Of a DNA stretch of 64,000 nt, positions 1 through 11,954 are shown in pieces (position 1 is the first letter of the stretch; every line of letters begins with the position of its first letter). The position numbers and the translations under genes were made by a program. The notes below the pieces were generated by a model. That model was not told the origin of the DNA. It saw only the letters and a list, made by a program, of their open reading frames with translations, and did not search any database. The stretch comes from Scalesia atractyloides (lineage: Eukaryota > Streptophyta > Magnoliopsida > Asterales > Asteraceae), in the NCBI GenBank assembly GCA_947069175.1, contig CAMTDV010000027.1, forward strand, positions 38,515,369-38,579,368. Direction: 5' to 3'.

Positions 1-3000
1 CTGGGTGATCCTTTACGAAGTCCTAACTCTCATACGTGCCATTTGTTGGACGAGAAGGATTAAATCCGTAAATATGTAAAAGTTGGATTGTGGAGGGGTT
101 AAAAGTGTCAACATGTTAATTTATACCTTTGAGTGACCTTTTAACGAACCGAGAGCTCGACAATGTCCGGGCATACTCTCGGGTATGCCAAATATTGGTT
201 ATGGAGGGCTAAATATGCTAAAAAGGTGTTTTAGAAGGTTTTATAAGTTGAGGGGCTAAAAGTGTCAAACTTTGAAAACTGACACGGCGCGCTCGCGGGG
301 CGCGAGGGGCAAGGCTTGTGCCTCTCGCGGTGCATGGGAGGCCTGTGTCTGCAGAAAATTTGCTTGGCCTCCACACAAATTGTCAAAAACCATTTGATTC
401 GAAACCATGGTCTTCCAAACTGCTATGCCACGTTTTAGGACACTTGTAAGCTTTCTCTTACACCCCTTAACACCTGGCATCACCTCCTTCATGCTCTCCA
501 ACTATAAATAGGTGTCAAGGTTCACCATTTGAACTTGCACATTTCTCGTTCACAACTCGATCTCCCTCATCTGGAAGTTCCTAACTGAAAGGAGCATCCA
601 ACTTAGTTCTATTGCATCCTAGGAACCGCTTGTAAGTGTTCCTTGCTCTTGCATTTTCGTTTATAGGCTTTTATAGCCAAAAGTCAAGCGTTTTATGGAA
701 AACGCCTTAACTTTCGGTTAAGACGATTATGGTCCAGCCATTGTTCATAACGAACATGGTTAAGTGATTGTAATAAGGTAGGTGTTAGTCCCTATAAAGG
801 GCACCTCCTGAAGATCACGTTTAGTAGACCAATTGACGGGTCAAAGTTATTATATTAAAAAGTCAAACAAGCCATTTTTTGGAAATTTATAATTTGATCT
901 TATATATGTTATGAAACCAGTTTTGACACTTAAACAAGTTGGTAATAGTTATTAGAACATGTAAGAACCTGTTCGGCTCGTCAATTTCAGTTCTAGGGTC
1001 AGTTCGCAACCGAAAGTCGCAAAGTTTGACTTCTGCTTTGACTTTCAATTCTGACCCGATTTAGATTAGCTAGATACTGATCTAAAGTTTCATGATGATC
1101 GTAATATAATGTAGGATAACCCTCTAAGGTTATATTACATGATCATAATTAGATTCAGAGTTTATGCACAAGTTCCGTAATTATGCCATTTTGACTAAAA
1201 TGTCCTTTTTGCATAAATAAGGTTTACATGATAACGAACTTGAAAATGAGTTTCCTACAGATGTAATATTATAAGTAGGATTGTTTGGGATGTCAAATCA
1301 GATTATAAGCTGAATTTGTGAACAAGTCCTTGTATTATATCGATAAATGACGATAAAGCCCTTGTGGCTTATAAAATGGTTTTAATCACATCTTTTCAAA
1401 GTAAATCTTTTACCTGCTGATATGATATATTAAATAACATATCTAAGATATGTTAACCTGATCTTAACATCAGTTTTCTTTAAACATCACACAAATCGTC
1501 ATTTTACGAAATAAGCGCCGCGCATAGTATTGTTTTAAACCATATTATTAACCAAGACTTGTTACCTGCTAATTTTAAAACTTATTTTAAATATTTCTAC
1601 AGTAGGTACATGATACAAACAAAATCCCAAATAATTTATAAACTATGTGTAAAATGACGAAAATGCCCCTTCGATGCACAGTTGGTCATAAAAGATAAAT
1701 TACATATATAATTATATCCTACTGATATTATATCATAAATAAGTTATTTTTCTAGAATACTTATGGTTATAACATTAAATTATATTCAAGTTCCTTTTAT
1801 AAGGTATGAAATTACCAAAATGCCCATATGAGGCATAGGTTCATTTTAAAACCTTAACGGGCATACAAGTTGATATCCTACTGATATTACAACTTATTTA
1901 AAGTATAATGACATATAGAACTTGTCCATGACTTATCCGGTTACCCGATATCGCTGATATGTGTACGGTTAAGTATATGTAACTAGTTTATGAAAATTAA
2001 CCGAAACGGGTCTAACTTTGTCATTTAAATCTCAAAATCCAAAATGTTTATAGTTTATCCATATTACACAAGTCAAAGTACTTGTTGGTATTAAACTACA
2101 TTCTATCCAATCATCTTTTAATCTAGCGTTATACGTTTTGATCATGTACGCTAGTTGGTTTAAGTCTATGACTTAAGAAAGACCGTTAGTATTTAATTGG
2201 TTGGCTTATGCCATAATCCAGACTAGAGACATTCCGGTAAATGCTATCTGCACTTAGTGCTTTTGTGTATGGCTGAGTTAATAAATCTTGCGTTTAAATG
2301 AAGACTAGCTCAGGTGAATACTCTCGACTTATTTCCCCTATACGGGCTTGGGTTACGGTAAACTATTACCTCTTGGTCGAAAATGGGATCAATCGAATGC
2401 CAGATTGTGGCTAGTAAATCCGCATATTCCGTTTTAATTAGTTTTGTTTGATAACTTAAACATCAGGGGTTAACTACCGTGTCCTGGATATCCTCGGCTC
2501 ATTACAATAGATAATGGCCACGACCTTAGCGCGGGTGTAGGCATACACCCGATAGACGCTTAAAATGCATTACCCACAAGGTTGGGAAGAAATGACTCCT
2601 TCGTGAGTCCAAAGTGGTGTGTATGTTAATCATGTCTTGGTCTCTGTACCGGGCGCTGTATGTATGGACAAACATGTGAATCTGTTAACAAGGTTGGACG
2701 GTCAACTTTCCCAAGTTATAAAAGATTTTGTGCTGATACGCACTTAAAAAATTGTATTTAAATGTTTTCAAAATGAATCAGTTGGGTGTATTTACCAGCG
2801 AAAGCTGACGTATTTTCAAAAGACTAAGCTTGTAGGTACAATACGAAAATATGCTGGAAGTGCTCGATAGTGATAAGAGGATCTTGCAAATTCTAGATCT
2901 GCCCAAAGTCTGTTTTACATTCTTTCTTTTGTACAATTTATGATCCGCCTGTGGATCTTCTATTACGAGCCTGTATATTATTTCGTATTTCGAACATTTG

Positions 3001-3137
3001 GTTTGTAATAGTAATTTTAATCCAAGACTTCCGCTGTGTTGTGTTTAATTGACTATGGTGATATCAACTTACGTCACGATATTCCCCACCCGGCCCCCCC
3101 GGTGTTTGGATTGGCTGTGGAAAGCCGGGGTGTGACA
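1..3137 (+). repeat. 5' LTR (left end cut off) of a Ty3/gypsy element
   Basis: This segment recurs as 13288-13588 plus 26863-29698, which identifies the pair as LTRs of one element. It ends in GGGGTGTGACA at 3137 and is followed at once by a tRNA primer site. By comparison with the 3' copy about 296 bases are missing at the left window edge, so the full LTR is ~3.4 kb. In one ~240-base stretch (601-840 against 27164-27400) I count roughly a dozen differences, about 5%, so the insertion is not recent. A GC-rich self-complementary stretch (283-335) lies about 200 bases upstream of a TATA box. The short reading frame at 3036-3221 lies in the LTR end and is not a gene. Confidence 0.93.
503..510 (+). 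promoter_or_regulatory. TATA box of the 5' LTR
   Basis: TATAAATA in a pyrimidine-rich setting; the same box is present in the 3' LTR at 27061-27068. Transcription of the element would begin about 30 bases downstream. The match in both LTRs supports the call. Confidence 0.6.
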
Positions 3138-3140
3138 GGT

Positions 3141-3152
3141 TGGTATCAGAGC
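3141..3152 (+). other. primer binding site (initiator-Met tRNA)
   Basis: TGGTATCAGAGC, complementary to the 3' end of plant initiator Met-tRNA, lies three bases after the LTR end. This is the usual primer for minus-strand DNA synthesis in plant Ty3/gypsy and Ty1/copia elements and fixes both the LTR boundary and the + orientation. Confidence 0.92.
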
Positions 3153-3307
3153 CAAGGTTTAAGAGAATTAAACACTAGCCTTTTGTGCTTAATCTCAAAC
3201 TTACACAAGCACATTCCTTAGACTTCCGAGTCTAGGCATTGACCTAGGATTACTCATCTCATGATTAAGTTATTAGTATTGTTTTTGAATTGATTTTTAA
3301 CAGGAAA

Positions 3308-4283
3308 ATGCCGCCAAGAGTAAGAGGAAGGGAAAAGGACCAATGAGGGGAGGACCTTGAGGACATATCCCTTCACATCCCCATCACCCGAACCAATATG
3401 AGGATTCGGGGGATTCATGGCCGTTATCACAACATTCACCTTCTCATACTCAAAACTCTTATCACTCATACCATTCACATCATTCACACCACTCCCACCA
3501 TTCCCATCATTCATACCATGAATTTAACCCCAACCAATATTTTAATACACCCCCAGCTGACCAAAACCAATTAGATCAACCAAATCCCATGGACGAGGAC
3601 TCCGACTCGATGCCGCCGTTTGGATCACACACGCATCCCATAGATATCTCAAGAGATTCGAACTCCTATTCCGGATCGCCTTATCAGGGTCCTAATGAAT
3701 GGGACCAATATTGGAACCAATTTACTTTCGCTAACACTCCTTCCCATCACTCCCAACCACCTCCCATGCAAGAAGATGTGCATATGGAACCGGTGAAACA
3801 ACCCCAATCGGCACCTGAACCGCCAAGGAGGAAAAGAGGAACACGTATGTCAGTACGTGCGGACCAACGGTCGGGATTGTTGCCACCTTTGCCCAAACTC
3901 TACCCTGCTATTCACGAGGACCCACAAATGGTGGACCCTGCAATGTTTCACCTGTGGTGGAACCAACACCACCACCAATGGTTCAACCACCACCATCTGG
4001 TTATAATAATCCCATCCCAACATGTCCGGATACGTCTGGATATGATCCTTTTAACCCAACTACACCTGTTGATTACCAAGCATTGTCACATGACCCTTAC
4101 ATGCAAGCGATCATGCATAACGCACTTTACCTGTCTCCTTTCCCACCTGTTTATTCACCTACTGGATATCCAAGTTATGGATACCAGTATCCGGTTATGC
4201 CACAACCAAAACCACAACCACAACCTCCGCCGTCACTTGAGGCCATCAACGAGGCCTTAGAACAAATGAAAGAAATGCAATAA
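3308..4283 (+). pseudogene. extra His/Pro-rich ORF upstream of gag, frameshifted
   Basis: The frame opens at 3308 with Met-Pro-Pro-Arg and a basic Arg/Gly-rich start. A stop after about a dozen codons (from 3338) and later frame changes break it. The readable parts are 3589-3950 in one frame and 3954-4283 in another. The product would be rich in His-Ser-His repeats (around 3440-3530), then proline and glutamine, with one basic patch RRKRGTR, ending in a short helix EAINEALEQMKEMQ. It has no CCHC knuckle or capsid motif, and the real gag starts at 5403, so this is an additional leader ORF. Function is unknown; RNA or DNA binding is only a guess from its composition. Confidence 0.6.
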
Positions 4284-4374
4284 CAAGCGGAGAAAACGGA
4301 GAAGAAGACAAACAAATTCTTCAAGAAACTCTCCAAATTAGTTAAGGGAAAGAAGGACGAGTGAAGTCTCTTCT

Positions 4375-4465
4375 AGTATATGTTAGTCCCTGCGGGGACA
4401 TTGTTATTTCTTTAGTCCCTGCGTGGACATTTCTATTTCTGTAGTCCTTGCATGGACAATTTATT
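4375..4465 (+). repeat. three short direct repeats (TAGTCCCTGCGNGGACA)
   Basis: A 17-base motif occurs three times at 31-36 base spacing, each copy self-complementary around GTCC and GGAC. It lies just after the extra ORF. A (TA)n run follows at 4514-4535. No coding potential is seen here. Confidence 0.7.
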
Positions 4466-4939
4466 TTATTTGTTTCTAGTATTGTAATTTCTATTGGAAT
4501 TTAATGAAGTAACTATATATATATATATATATATATTCATCCTTTTCAAGCGAGCGCCTCGATTTTATTCGAAATTTATGCTCTGCTATAAAATTCCAAA
4601 AGACCTTAATGGAATTGATTATGCCAAGTGGCGTAGACCACACGTTGGCCAAGAAATGGTAGTTAAGGACAAGGGGCATTCTATCAGGATAGTTAAGGGA
4701 AATTATCCTTCTATCCAGAGGTGATGAACTAGGTTCAAGCCTCCAAGGTCGTTAAGGTCCAAGGTGCTCGGGACCATTAATCAATCATTAAGGTACTCTT
4801 ATGTTAACATTAAGGAATGTTCATTCTCCTGGTAGTGTGACTTGAGGAACCACACTAGCCATCTAGGTAAAAGGACTACGTCCTAAGACCTATTATATAG
4901 CCTATGTGATCAATGTGATCCCGGCTAATGTCATCAATG

Positions 4940-5130
4940 CGATGACAAGTGACATGCCAATGTGCCCAATTTTATGTCCAATATGATAGGCCAATGTGCC
5001 CATTTTATGTCCAATGTGACAGACCAATGTGCCCAATTTTATGTCCAATGTGACAGGCTAATGTGCCCAATTTTATGTCCAAAGTGACATGCCAATGTGC
5101 CCAATTTTTATGTCCATTAGTGACAAGCCT
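4940..5130 (+). repeat. tandem repeat of ~37-40 bases in the element leader
   Basis: Five imperfect copies of a unit with core CAATGTGCCCAATTTTATGT followed by CCAANGTGACA. The block lies between the extra ORF and gag (4284-5402), a stretch that otherwise shows no coding sequence. It may simply be slippage expansion. Confidence 0.75.
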
Positions 5131-5402
5131 ATGAGCTATATGTAATTGTCAAATGACAATGACAGTTGTGATATTACGATCCACAGTCTAACAATATACA
5201 GACAATGTCCATAATGAAATTTGCCTTTGATGGTCCTATTAAGACCTAGGCCAAATATAGATATGATAAGACTAAGAGTTGTGATGTTATTCACGCTACT
5301 CAAATAGGCAATGGATTGTTATGTCCAATAATTAAGCCAATATGGTTGTTATATCATGGCTAAGAGAAAATTTTGTTTGATGTTTAGAGCCAAAGCTTCA
5401 AA

Positions 5403-6929
5403 ATGGTAAACTCGGACGAGGCACAGAGTAGCCACCGACAGATTAGCTCTAACAAGGCTGAAAATATAGCCGTTAATAATGATGACTTCCAGGCTCGCAT
5501 AGATGCAGCTGTGGGAAAGGCCATGGAAAAGGCTATAGAAAAACTTAGGGAGTCGAGTGCTACTCGCTCCAGACCATTATCAATCACGCCATCCTCAGCT
5601 CATAGGGAGAGCTCAGTTCACTCTTCAAATGCGAAGAGTGAACCAAAGAAAATAGAATATGCTGATAGGTCCCGTTCTTCAAAATACGGATGTACCTACA
5701 AATATTTCGTCTCCTGCAAGCCCTGGGATTTTAATGGGAAAAAAGGAGCAGTAGAAGCCTTAAAATGGCTTGATGAGATGGAGACGATAATAGATATCAG
5801 CGGATGTGCTGATAAGGATGTGGTTAAGTATGTATCACAGTCCTTCAAGGGCGATGCCCTCATTTGGTGGAAGGCAATGGTTCAATCTACAGGTAAGATA
5901 CACCTGTACAACTTAGGATGGTCTAAGTTTGTCGATCTAGTCAAGGGGACTTACTGTCCACCTCATGAGGTAGAGAAATTAGAGACAAATTTTCTGACTC
6001 TTTCAGTGAAGAACCTAGATTATCGGAAGTACGTTTCTAACTTCAATTCCCTGTCTAGGTTAGTTTCATATTTGATCATCCCTGAATCCAAACGCATTAC
6101 GCGTTTCATTAATGGGTTAACACCCAAGATAAAGGGCATGGTAAAGGCTGCTCAGCCTAGTACCTATAGGTCCGCTGTAGACCTATCTCTCTCCCTTACC
6201 TTAGATTTAGTGAGGCAAAGGTTAGTTAGGACTGAAACTGATGGAAAGAGGAAAGGGGAGGATAATAACTCCCAAAGGTTCAAAAAGAAAGGAAATTTCG
6301 GGTTCAAGAAGAACCAGCACACGTCTAATGACAAACCTCTGTGCAAGAACTGTAAATATAGACATTGGGGACAGTGTAGTATAAATCCACAGACTAAACC
6401 CTGTGGTATCTGCAAGAGAAAGGGACATAAGACCCTAGAGTGCAAGGATCTTAAAGATGCCATTTGCTACAACTATAATGAAAAAGGGCATATTACGTTC
6501 AATTGCCCCAAGAACCCCAAAAGTAATGATGCAAAGCCTGGAGAGGCTAAGAAAGGGAATGCTCGTGCCTTCCATATGAATGCCAGGGAGGCTGTTAATG
6601 ACAATAATGTCATAACAGATACATTCCTCATCAATGATGTATATGCTGGAGTTCTTTTCGATTCGGGTGCAGATAAATCTTTTGTTGATCATAAGTTTAG
6701 TAAACTATTAAACTTGCCCATAAGAATTCTAGATATAATTTATGAGGTAGAACTCGCTGATGGAACATTAGAGACAACATCTTCCATTCTTGATGGATGT
6801 TCTATATCCATTAAGAATTATTCTATCCCTATATCTCTTTTGCCAATGAAATTGGCAGGGTTTGATGTAGTTTTAGGCATGGATTATCCCATAACCAAGC
6901 CCGCATTGCCTGCGATAAGAAACTCATAG
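5403..6929 (+). pseudogene. gag: Ty3/gypsy Gag plus protease start
   Basis: 508 codons. Residues ~1-100 are a polar leader. Residues ~100-265 match the retrotransposon capsid fold (AVEALKWLDEMETII, then a WW pair at residues ~160-161). Residues ~310-375 hold CCHC-like knuckles: CGICKRKGHKTLEC is complete, one before it is degenerate (CKNCKYRHWGQC), and the third (CYNYNEKGHITFNC) has lost its second Cys. From ~420 an aspartic protease begins with FDSGADKSF, its D-S-G active site intact. The frame ends early: just after GMDY a few bases are missing and the reading shifts, giving a false stop at 6929. The rest of the protease and linker is readable in another frame to ~7130. Confidence 0.9.
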
Positions 6930-7143
6930 AGATTAAAACCTCATCTGGTGAAACGATCACCATCCCTGGAGATTCACATTACGAGTTGCCAAACAAGTTG
7001 TCGTTATTTAACGCATCCAAGTGTTTGAGGAATGGTTGTGTCATTTACCTGGCACAAGTAACTATCAATGAGCCTAAACCAAATATAGAAAACCTTTCGG
7101 TTATCTCGGAGTATTCTAATGTTTCCCCAAAGAATTACCCAGA

Positions 7144-7998
7144 TTGTCTCCAGATAGGCAAGTAGAGTTTAGAATTGATATCATGACAGGATCAGCACCT
7201 GTTGCTAGAGCTCCATATCGGTTAACACCGACGGAAATGAAGGAATTAAGAGTTCAATTAGATAAACTTTTAGAGAAAGGCTTTATCCAGCCTAGTTCAT
7301 CACCATGGGGAGCTCCTATCCTTTTTGTTAAAAAGAAAGACGGTTCAATGCGAATGTGCATTGATTACCGAGAGCTGAACAAGATAACGATTAAGAACCG
7401 ATATCCTTTGCCCAGGATCGACGACTTATTCGACCAACTTCAAGGGGCTAGTTATTTTTCTAAGATCGATTTGAGATCAGGATATCATCAGTTGAAGGTT
7501 AGGAACGAGGATGTTCCTAAAACTACCTTTAGGACCCTATATGGTCATTTTGAATTTCTAGTGATGCTTTTTGGGCTCACAAATGCACCTGCAGTATTCA
7601 TGGATCTCATGTATAGAGTCTGCAAATCGTATTTGGATAAGTTTGTCATTATCTTCATAGAATACATACTTATCTATTCTCGTAATCAAGTTGATCACGA
7701 GAAACACTTTCGGTGCATTCTAGAATTTCTAATGCAGGAAAAGCTTTATGCTAAATTTTCTAAGTGTGAATTTTGGCTTAGAGAAGTTCAATTTCTTGGA
7801 CATGTTGTAAGTGAGCGTGGTATCCAAGTGGATCCCGCCAAAATAGAATCCATAATGAATTGGGAAGTACCCAAGACCCCATCGGAGATTCGTAGTTTTC
7901 TAGGATTGGTTGGTTACTATAGGAGATTCATTGAGAACTTTTCAAGGATAGCCACTCCTTTAACTACCTTAACCCATAAGAATATCAAATTTGTTTAG
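7144..7998 (+). pseudogene. pol: Ty3/gypsy reverse transcriptase, active site altered
   Basis: Typical gypsy RT blocks in order: WGAPILFVKKKDGSMRMCIDYRELN, the PLPRIDDLFDQLQGA block, SKIDLRSGYHQLK with the first catalytic Asp, and FGLTNAP. The catalytic pair expected as FIDD reads FIEY at 7654-7665 (GAA TAC at 7660-7665), so both aspartates of the YVDD-type motif are gone. The thumb region (FLGHVVSERGIQVDPAKI) and the start of the RNase H connection (SFLGLVGYYRRFIENFS) follow. Frameshifts bound the frame at ~7141 and ~7992. This copy cannot have made active enzyme in its present form. Confidence 0.93.
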
Positions 7999-8440
7999 GT
8001 CCGAAACAACAAGAATCCTTTGAGATTCTAAAACACAAGTTAAGCAATGCTCCTGTGTTATCTCTACCTGAGGGTATTGAAGATTTTGTAGTATATTGTG
8101 ATGCTTCGCACACTGGCATGGGCTGTGTGCAAATGCAAAAAGGCAAGGTGATTGCTTATGCATCACGACAGTTAAAGGTGTACGAAAGAAATTACACCAC
8201 CCATAATTTGGAATTGGGTACCATTGTATTTGCACTAATACTGTGGAGACATTACTTATTGGTACAAAATGTGTTATATACACTGACCATAAAAGTCTCC
8301 AGCACCTGTTCAATCAGAAAGAATTGAACATGCTACAACGCCGTTGGATGGAAACACTTAACGATTATGATTGCGAAATTCGCTACCATCCAGGCAAGGC
8401 AAAAATCGTTGCTGATGCCTTAAGTCGCAAGGAAAGAATT
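7999..8440 (+). pseudogene. pol: Ty3/gypsy RNase H domain, frameshifted
   Basis: Two overlapping frames carry one domain. The first (8055-8260) reads VVYCDASHTGMGCVQMQ and YASRQLKVYERNY, the second (8243 on) reads YTDHKSLQHLFNQ and ends with VADALSRKE. The first catalytic Asp (YCDAS) and the later Asp (YTDHKSL) are kept. The frame change near 8250-8262 looks like loss of one or two bases. It joins the RT domain upstream and the integrase downstream, the normal gypsy order. Confidence 0.9.
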
Positions 8441-8499
8441 AAGCCCATTAGGATTAACGCCAAAAGCATTGAGCTCAGAAATAGCTTGAATGAGAAGCT

Positions 8500-8908
8500 A
8501 TTAGATGAGCAGAAGCAAGCCCTATTAGAGGCTAACGTTCCTAACGAAGGATTAGGTGGAACTATTGATCAGTTAACGCCTGGAAAGGATGAAATCCTTA
8601 AATTTAATGGAAGAATTTGGGTTCCAATCTTTGGAGGATTTAGAGATCTAATCCTCCAGGAGGCACATGATACAAGATACTCAGTTCACCCGGGAGATGA
8701 CAAGATGTATCAGGATCTGAAAAAGAATTATTGGTGGACGGGTTTGAAGAAATCCATAGCCACTTATGTAGCTAAGTGTCTGACATGTTCGCAAGTTAAG
8801 GCCGAACATCAGAAGCCGTCAGGACTTCTACAACAATTGGAAATTCCCACATGGAAATGGGAAATGGTAACTATGGACTTGATTACCAAGTTACCTAAGA
8901 CCAAACGT
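8500..8908 (+). pseudogene. pol: integrase, N-terminal part
   Basis: The zinc-binding HHCC module is readable: EAHDTRYSVHPG gives the two His, KCLTCSQVK the two Cys. It is followed by WEMVTMDLITKLPK with the first Asp of the D,D-35-E catalytic triad. The frame stops abruptly at 8908 where another element is inserted; the rest of the same protein resumes at 11955. Confidence 0.9.
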
Positions 8909-11900
8909 ATAACACCCAAAAAACGGGTTTGGTAATCAAACCACGTTAATATTAAAGAACGGGTAAAAGACCGTTAGCGGTGAAAGTTAAACCATGAACA
9001 AAATAACTAGGAACAAATAAACCTAGTTAAAAACATGTATACAAGTAACCGAACAATGAGTTGTAGTCTCATTTATAATTAAAACTAAACTTGAGGGACC
9101 AAAGCTGCCATGAAAGAAAACTTGTTTTATTAAAACAAAAATTAACACATAATACACACACTTAATGTGTGTATATGTCGATGAGCAAGAGAAGAAACAA
9201 GGGGAAACCCTAGTTTCTTTAAAGAATCACCAAATTGAAAGGAGAATTGGACACCAAATCGATGCATGAACGCGTATTATCGATCACCTTGATTGGGGGA
9301 TCATGAGGTATGTCTAAAAACTTGGATCCAAAGATGAAATTGAGTGTATGTGTATGCTTGATTTCGTTAGACATAAAGAAATTATGTACTAGTTGATGTA
9401 AGATTACTTGTTAGTGATTAACAAGTAGATTATAAAGTAGCTTTTGATTATATGATGAAATTGATGATATATAAGTGTTTAGGATCATCATACTTGTATG
9501 TATGTATAAGATATTCGAACAAATTAGAGGTTCGAATAGATGTTCATACATGACTTGAAATGGGTTTTGATGATAAGATGAGATATATGTTAAACACATG
9601 TTAATAGATGCTTAAAATCATCATGTGAATGTGAATGTTTAAAGTATTTGGCTAAGTTTAATGTTTGGGTAAATCCCATATATATGATGCAATGGGTTGT
9701 TTCATAGTGATGAAACAATCCCAAGTTCTTGTATAAGATTGATAAATTGGATATAAAATCCGTAAGGTGGAATAGTCGTGTTAGATGATGACTAACCTAA
9801 CCATCTTGCGAATGATAAATGATAGTTTGACGCTTGACAAGCTAGGTAGAGGCTTGGGAAGAAGCGGGTCAAACGGAACAAGTACGCGGAAGAAGGCATA
9901 AATAGGAATTCAAGGTAAGTAAAGCTTACAACTTTAAAATAGTAGAATTACTTATGTAGTTGGAATAAGCGTTTTGGGCATTCGGAACAAGATTCCGAGA
10001 TATAAAAGTTCCAATAAGGACAAATATGGTTGGAATAAATGAAAATGGTATTAAACCATGATTTATGGTAAAAAGGGTAAAACGGTAAATTGTTTTGTGA
10101 TGACGACTAAATAAGAAGTTTTGAAAATGATACCATAAGGCATAAGCCATAATGGGTCAAGCGAACTAAGAGATAATTCTTAAGTAATATGATCATATAG
10201 TGTAAAACAAAAATGGGTTAAATAGGTGAGATGGCAATTAAGTGCCAACTCATAATGACAAATGGTTATTTAGACCAAACGGGTCAAATGGTGATAGTAT
10301 CACCATTTGACGATGATGACTAATATCGCTTGTTAAATTTTTGTGTTCTTAGAAAGAATAGAGCATGATATTTGAACAGATCAACGTATGAGCCGAACCA
10401 GGTATGTGTAACGGGTTAAAACTCTCAACAAGGACTTAAAGGTCCGATAAGAGTTAAATGAGTCATAAATGAATAATGGATTACCTAAGGTAAGGTAAAT
10501 CTAATAATCTAATTCGTAAACATTATGTTCTTATGAACATAATGATTTTACATAGAGTATGGTTAGATGTTCATTTTGGTCAAAACATGTTATGGTAAGT
10601 CCTTCATCGTAAAAGAAGAGACTAAGCTGACCAAAATGCCCTCAAGTAATAAAACAAGTAAACAACCTTGAGGGTAGTTTAAGAATGAGTTTTATAAGAA
10701 AGTTTACCCTTGCGGTAGAGTAATAGCAAATGGCATAAACCGTTTTGGCTTAATGCCTCATATTGGTCTTTTTCGTGAAAAGTCAACCGAAGGGTAGAAT
10801 TGAAAATATAGCATTCTATAACCAATCCACCGCAATGTATAGTTGTGGTGGGATGTAAATAGATAATTTTGTATAAAAACTAGAAACAAAGTAAGAGGAA
10901 GTGAGAATTAAGTTTATACGCTTAAATCTCTTAGCAGGTCAAAATGAATATACACATAAATTATAAACGAATGCGCATTTCATAAGAATTAAGAATACGA
11001 TATAAGGATTTCAGACTAAATACGTAGATAAACAAATTTCGGACAGTTGGAAGTAGATAGATATCTTATTATGGGAATAATAAGATAGATAAGGTTTGGT
11101 TGAATAAGCGTTGGATTATGCTATAACAACCAAACGGGTCAAATAATAAATAAATAAAGGTTTAGTTAAATAAGCCAACTATACGGGTGATGATGGAGTG
11201 TTAATGCATACCGAAAAGGATGCGTAAATGTATAGTTTAGTTTAAATGTGGTTAAAGGGCAAAATCAGAAAATAGAAGCATAAACCGGGAATAAATGCAT
11301 AAACTATATGAAATAAGAATGCGGGTCAAGGATATCGGGTTAAATATGTAAGAAAATATTCCACGGATATTTAGAAACAAGTTTCGGGTAAAACGGAGAA
11401 GAATTGAGCGAGTTACGGAAAATATCGTAACTAAAATAGCAAACAAAAGAAGATTTGCAGCACACCACCGTAGGCTACGGTGGCCTGCCGTAGCTTACGG
11501 TGGGCAGCTGCTGTAATGGAACTAGAAGTTTGGACCGTAAGTCAGAAGGTCCGGACCATAAGGCTGGACCGTAAGCTACGGTGGCCAGCCGTAGCTTACG
11601 GTGGAGCCTAAAACTAAAGTTTTGTTTTTATAGTTTTAAGCCTTCGGATTTATTCGGTTATGTTATAATTTATTATAATTAACATATTTCATAAAATATG
11701 AAATATAGGTGATGTTTGGAGCACTGAGGGAGGATCAAGCCATATGAAGAACCGAACACGATCAACAATGAAGCTTTCGCACTAAGTTTTGATTATATCC
11801 AAAACTTATCATTGATAACATGTTAAATTGTTTTAATATGTGGAAAAAGTTTTAATAAACTTGAAATTTAAGTTACGCCTGTTCGCAATTAATGTTTAAA

Positions 11901-11948
11901 ATGCGAAATTTCTAATGGAAATTCAGTAAAGTAAGATAGGGTGTTACA
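8909..11948. mobile_element. 3040 bp LTR-like insertion (probable solo LTR) in the integrase
   Basis: The integrase codons for LPKTKR and GNDTIWV, which belong together, are separated by this segment. It is flanked by AAACGT at 8903-8908 and at 11949-11954, a target duplication of 5-6 bases. Its ends are complementary (ATAACACCC and GGGTGTTACA), as in the long Asteraceae LTRs. It has no protein-coding frame and no primer site, so a solo LTR is the best reading. Orientation is uncertain: the right end gives a normal CA on the + strand, while reading from the - strand gives a normal TG start. A CTAG-rich sequence around 9200-9310 resembles a leader, which slightly favours +. Confidence 0.78.
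11461..11608. repeat. GC-rich self-complementary repeats within the insertion
   Basis: Copies of ACCGTAGGCTACGGTGG and CCGTAGCTTACGGTGG alternate. Each is nearly its own reverse complement (ACCGTA...TACGGT), so stem-loops with ~6-base stems are possible. It stands out sharply in an AT-rich surrounding. Confidence 0.75.
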
Positions 11949-11954
11949 AAACGT

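Noticed and set aside
3036..3221. 61-codon frame across the LTR end and primer site
   Set aside because: It spans the LTR/primer boundary and recurs at 29597 only as LTR sequence; no domain.
4940..5130. CRISPR-like direct repeats
   Set aside because: Repeats are directly adjacent and imperfect without unique spacers, in a plant retroelement leader.
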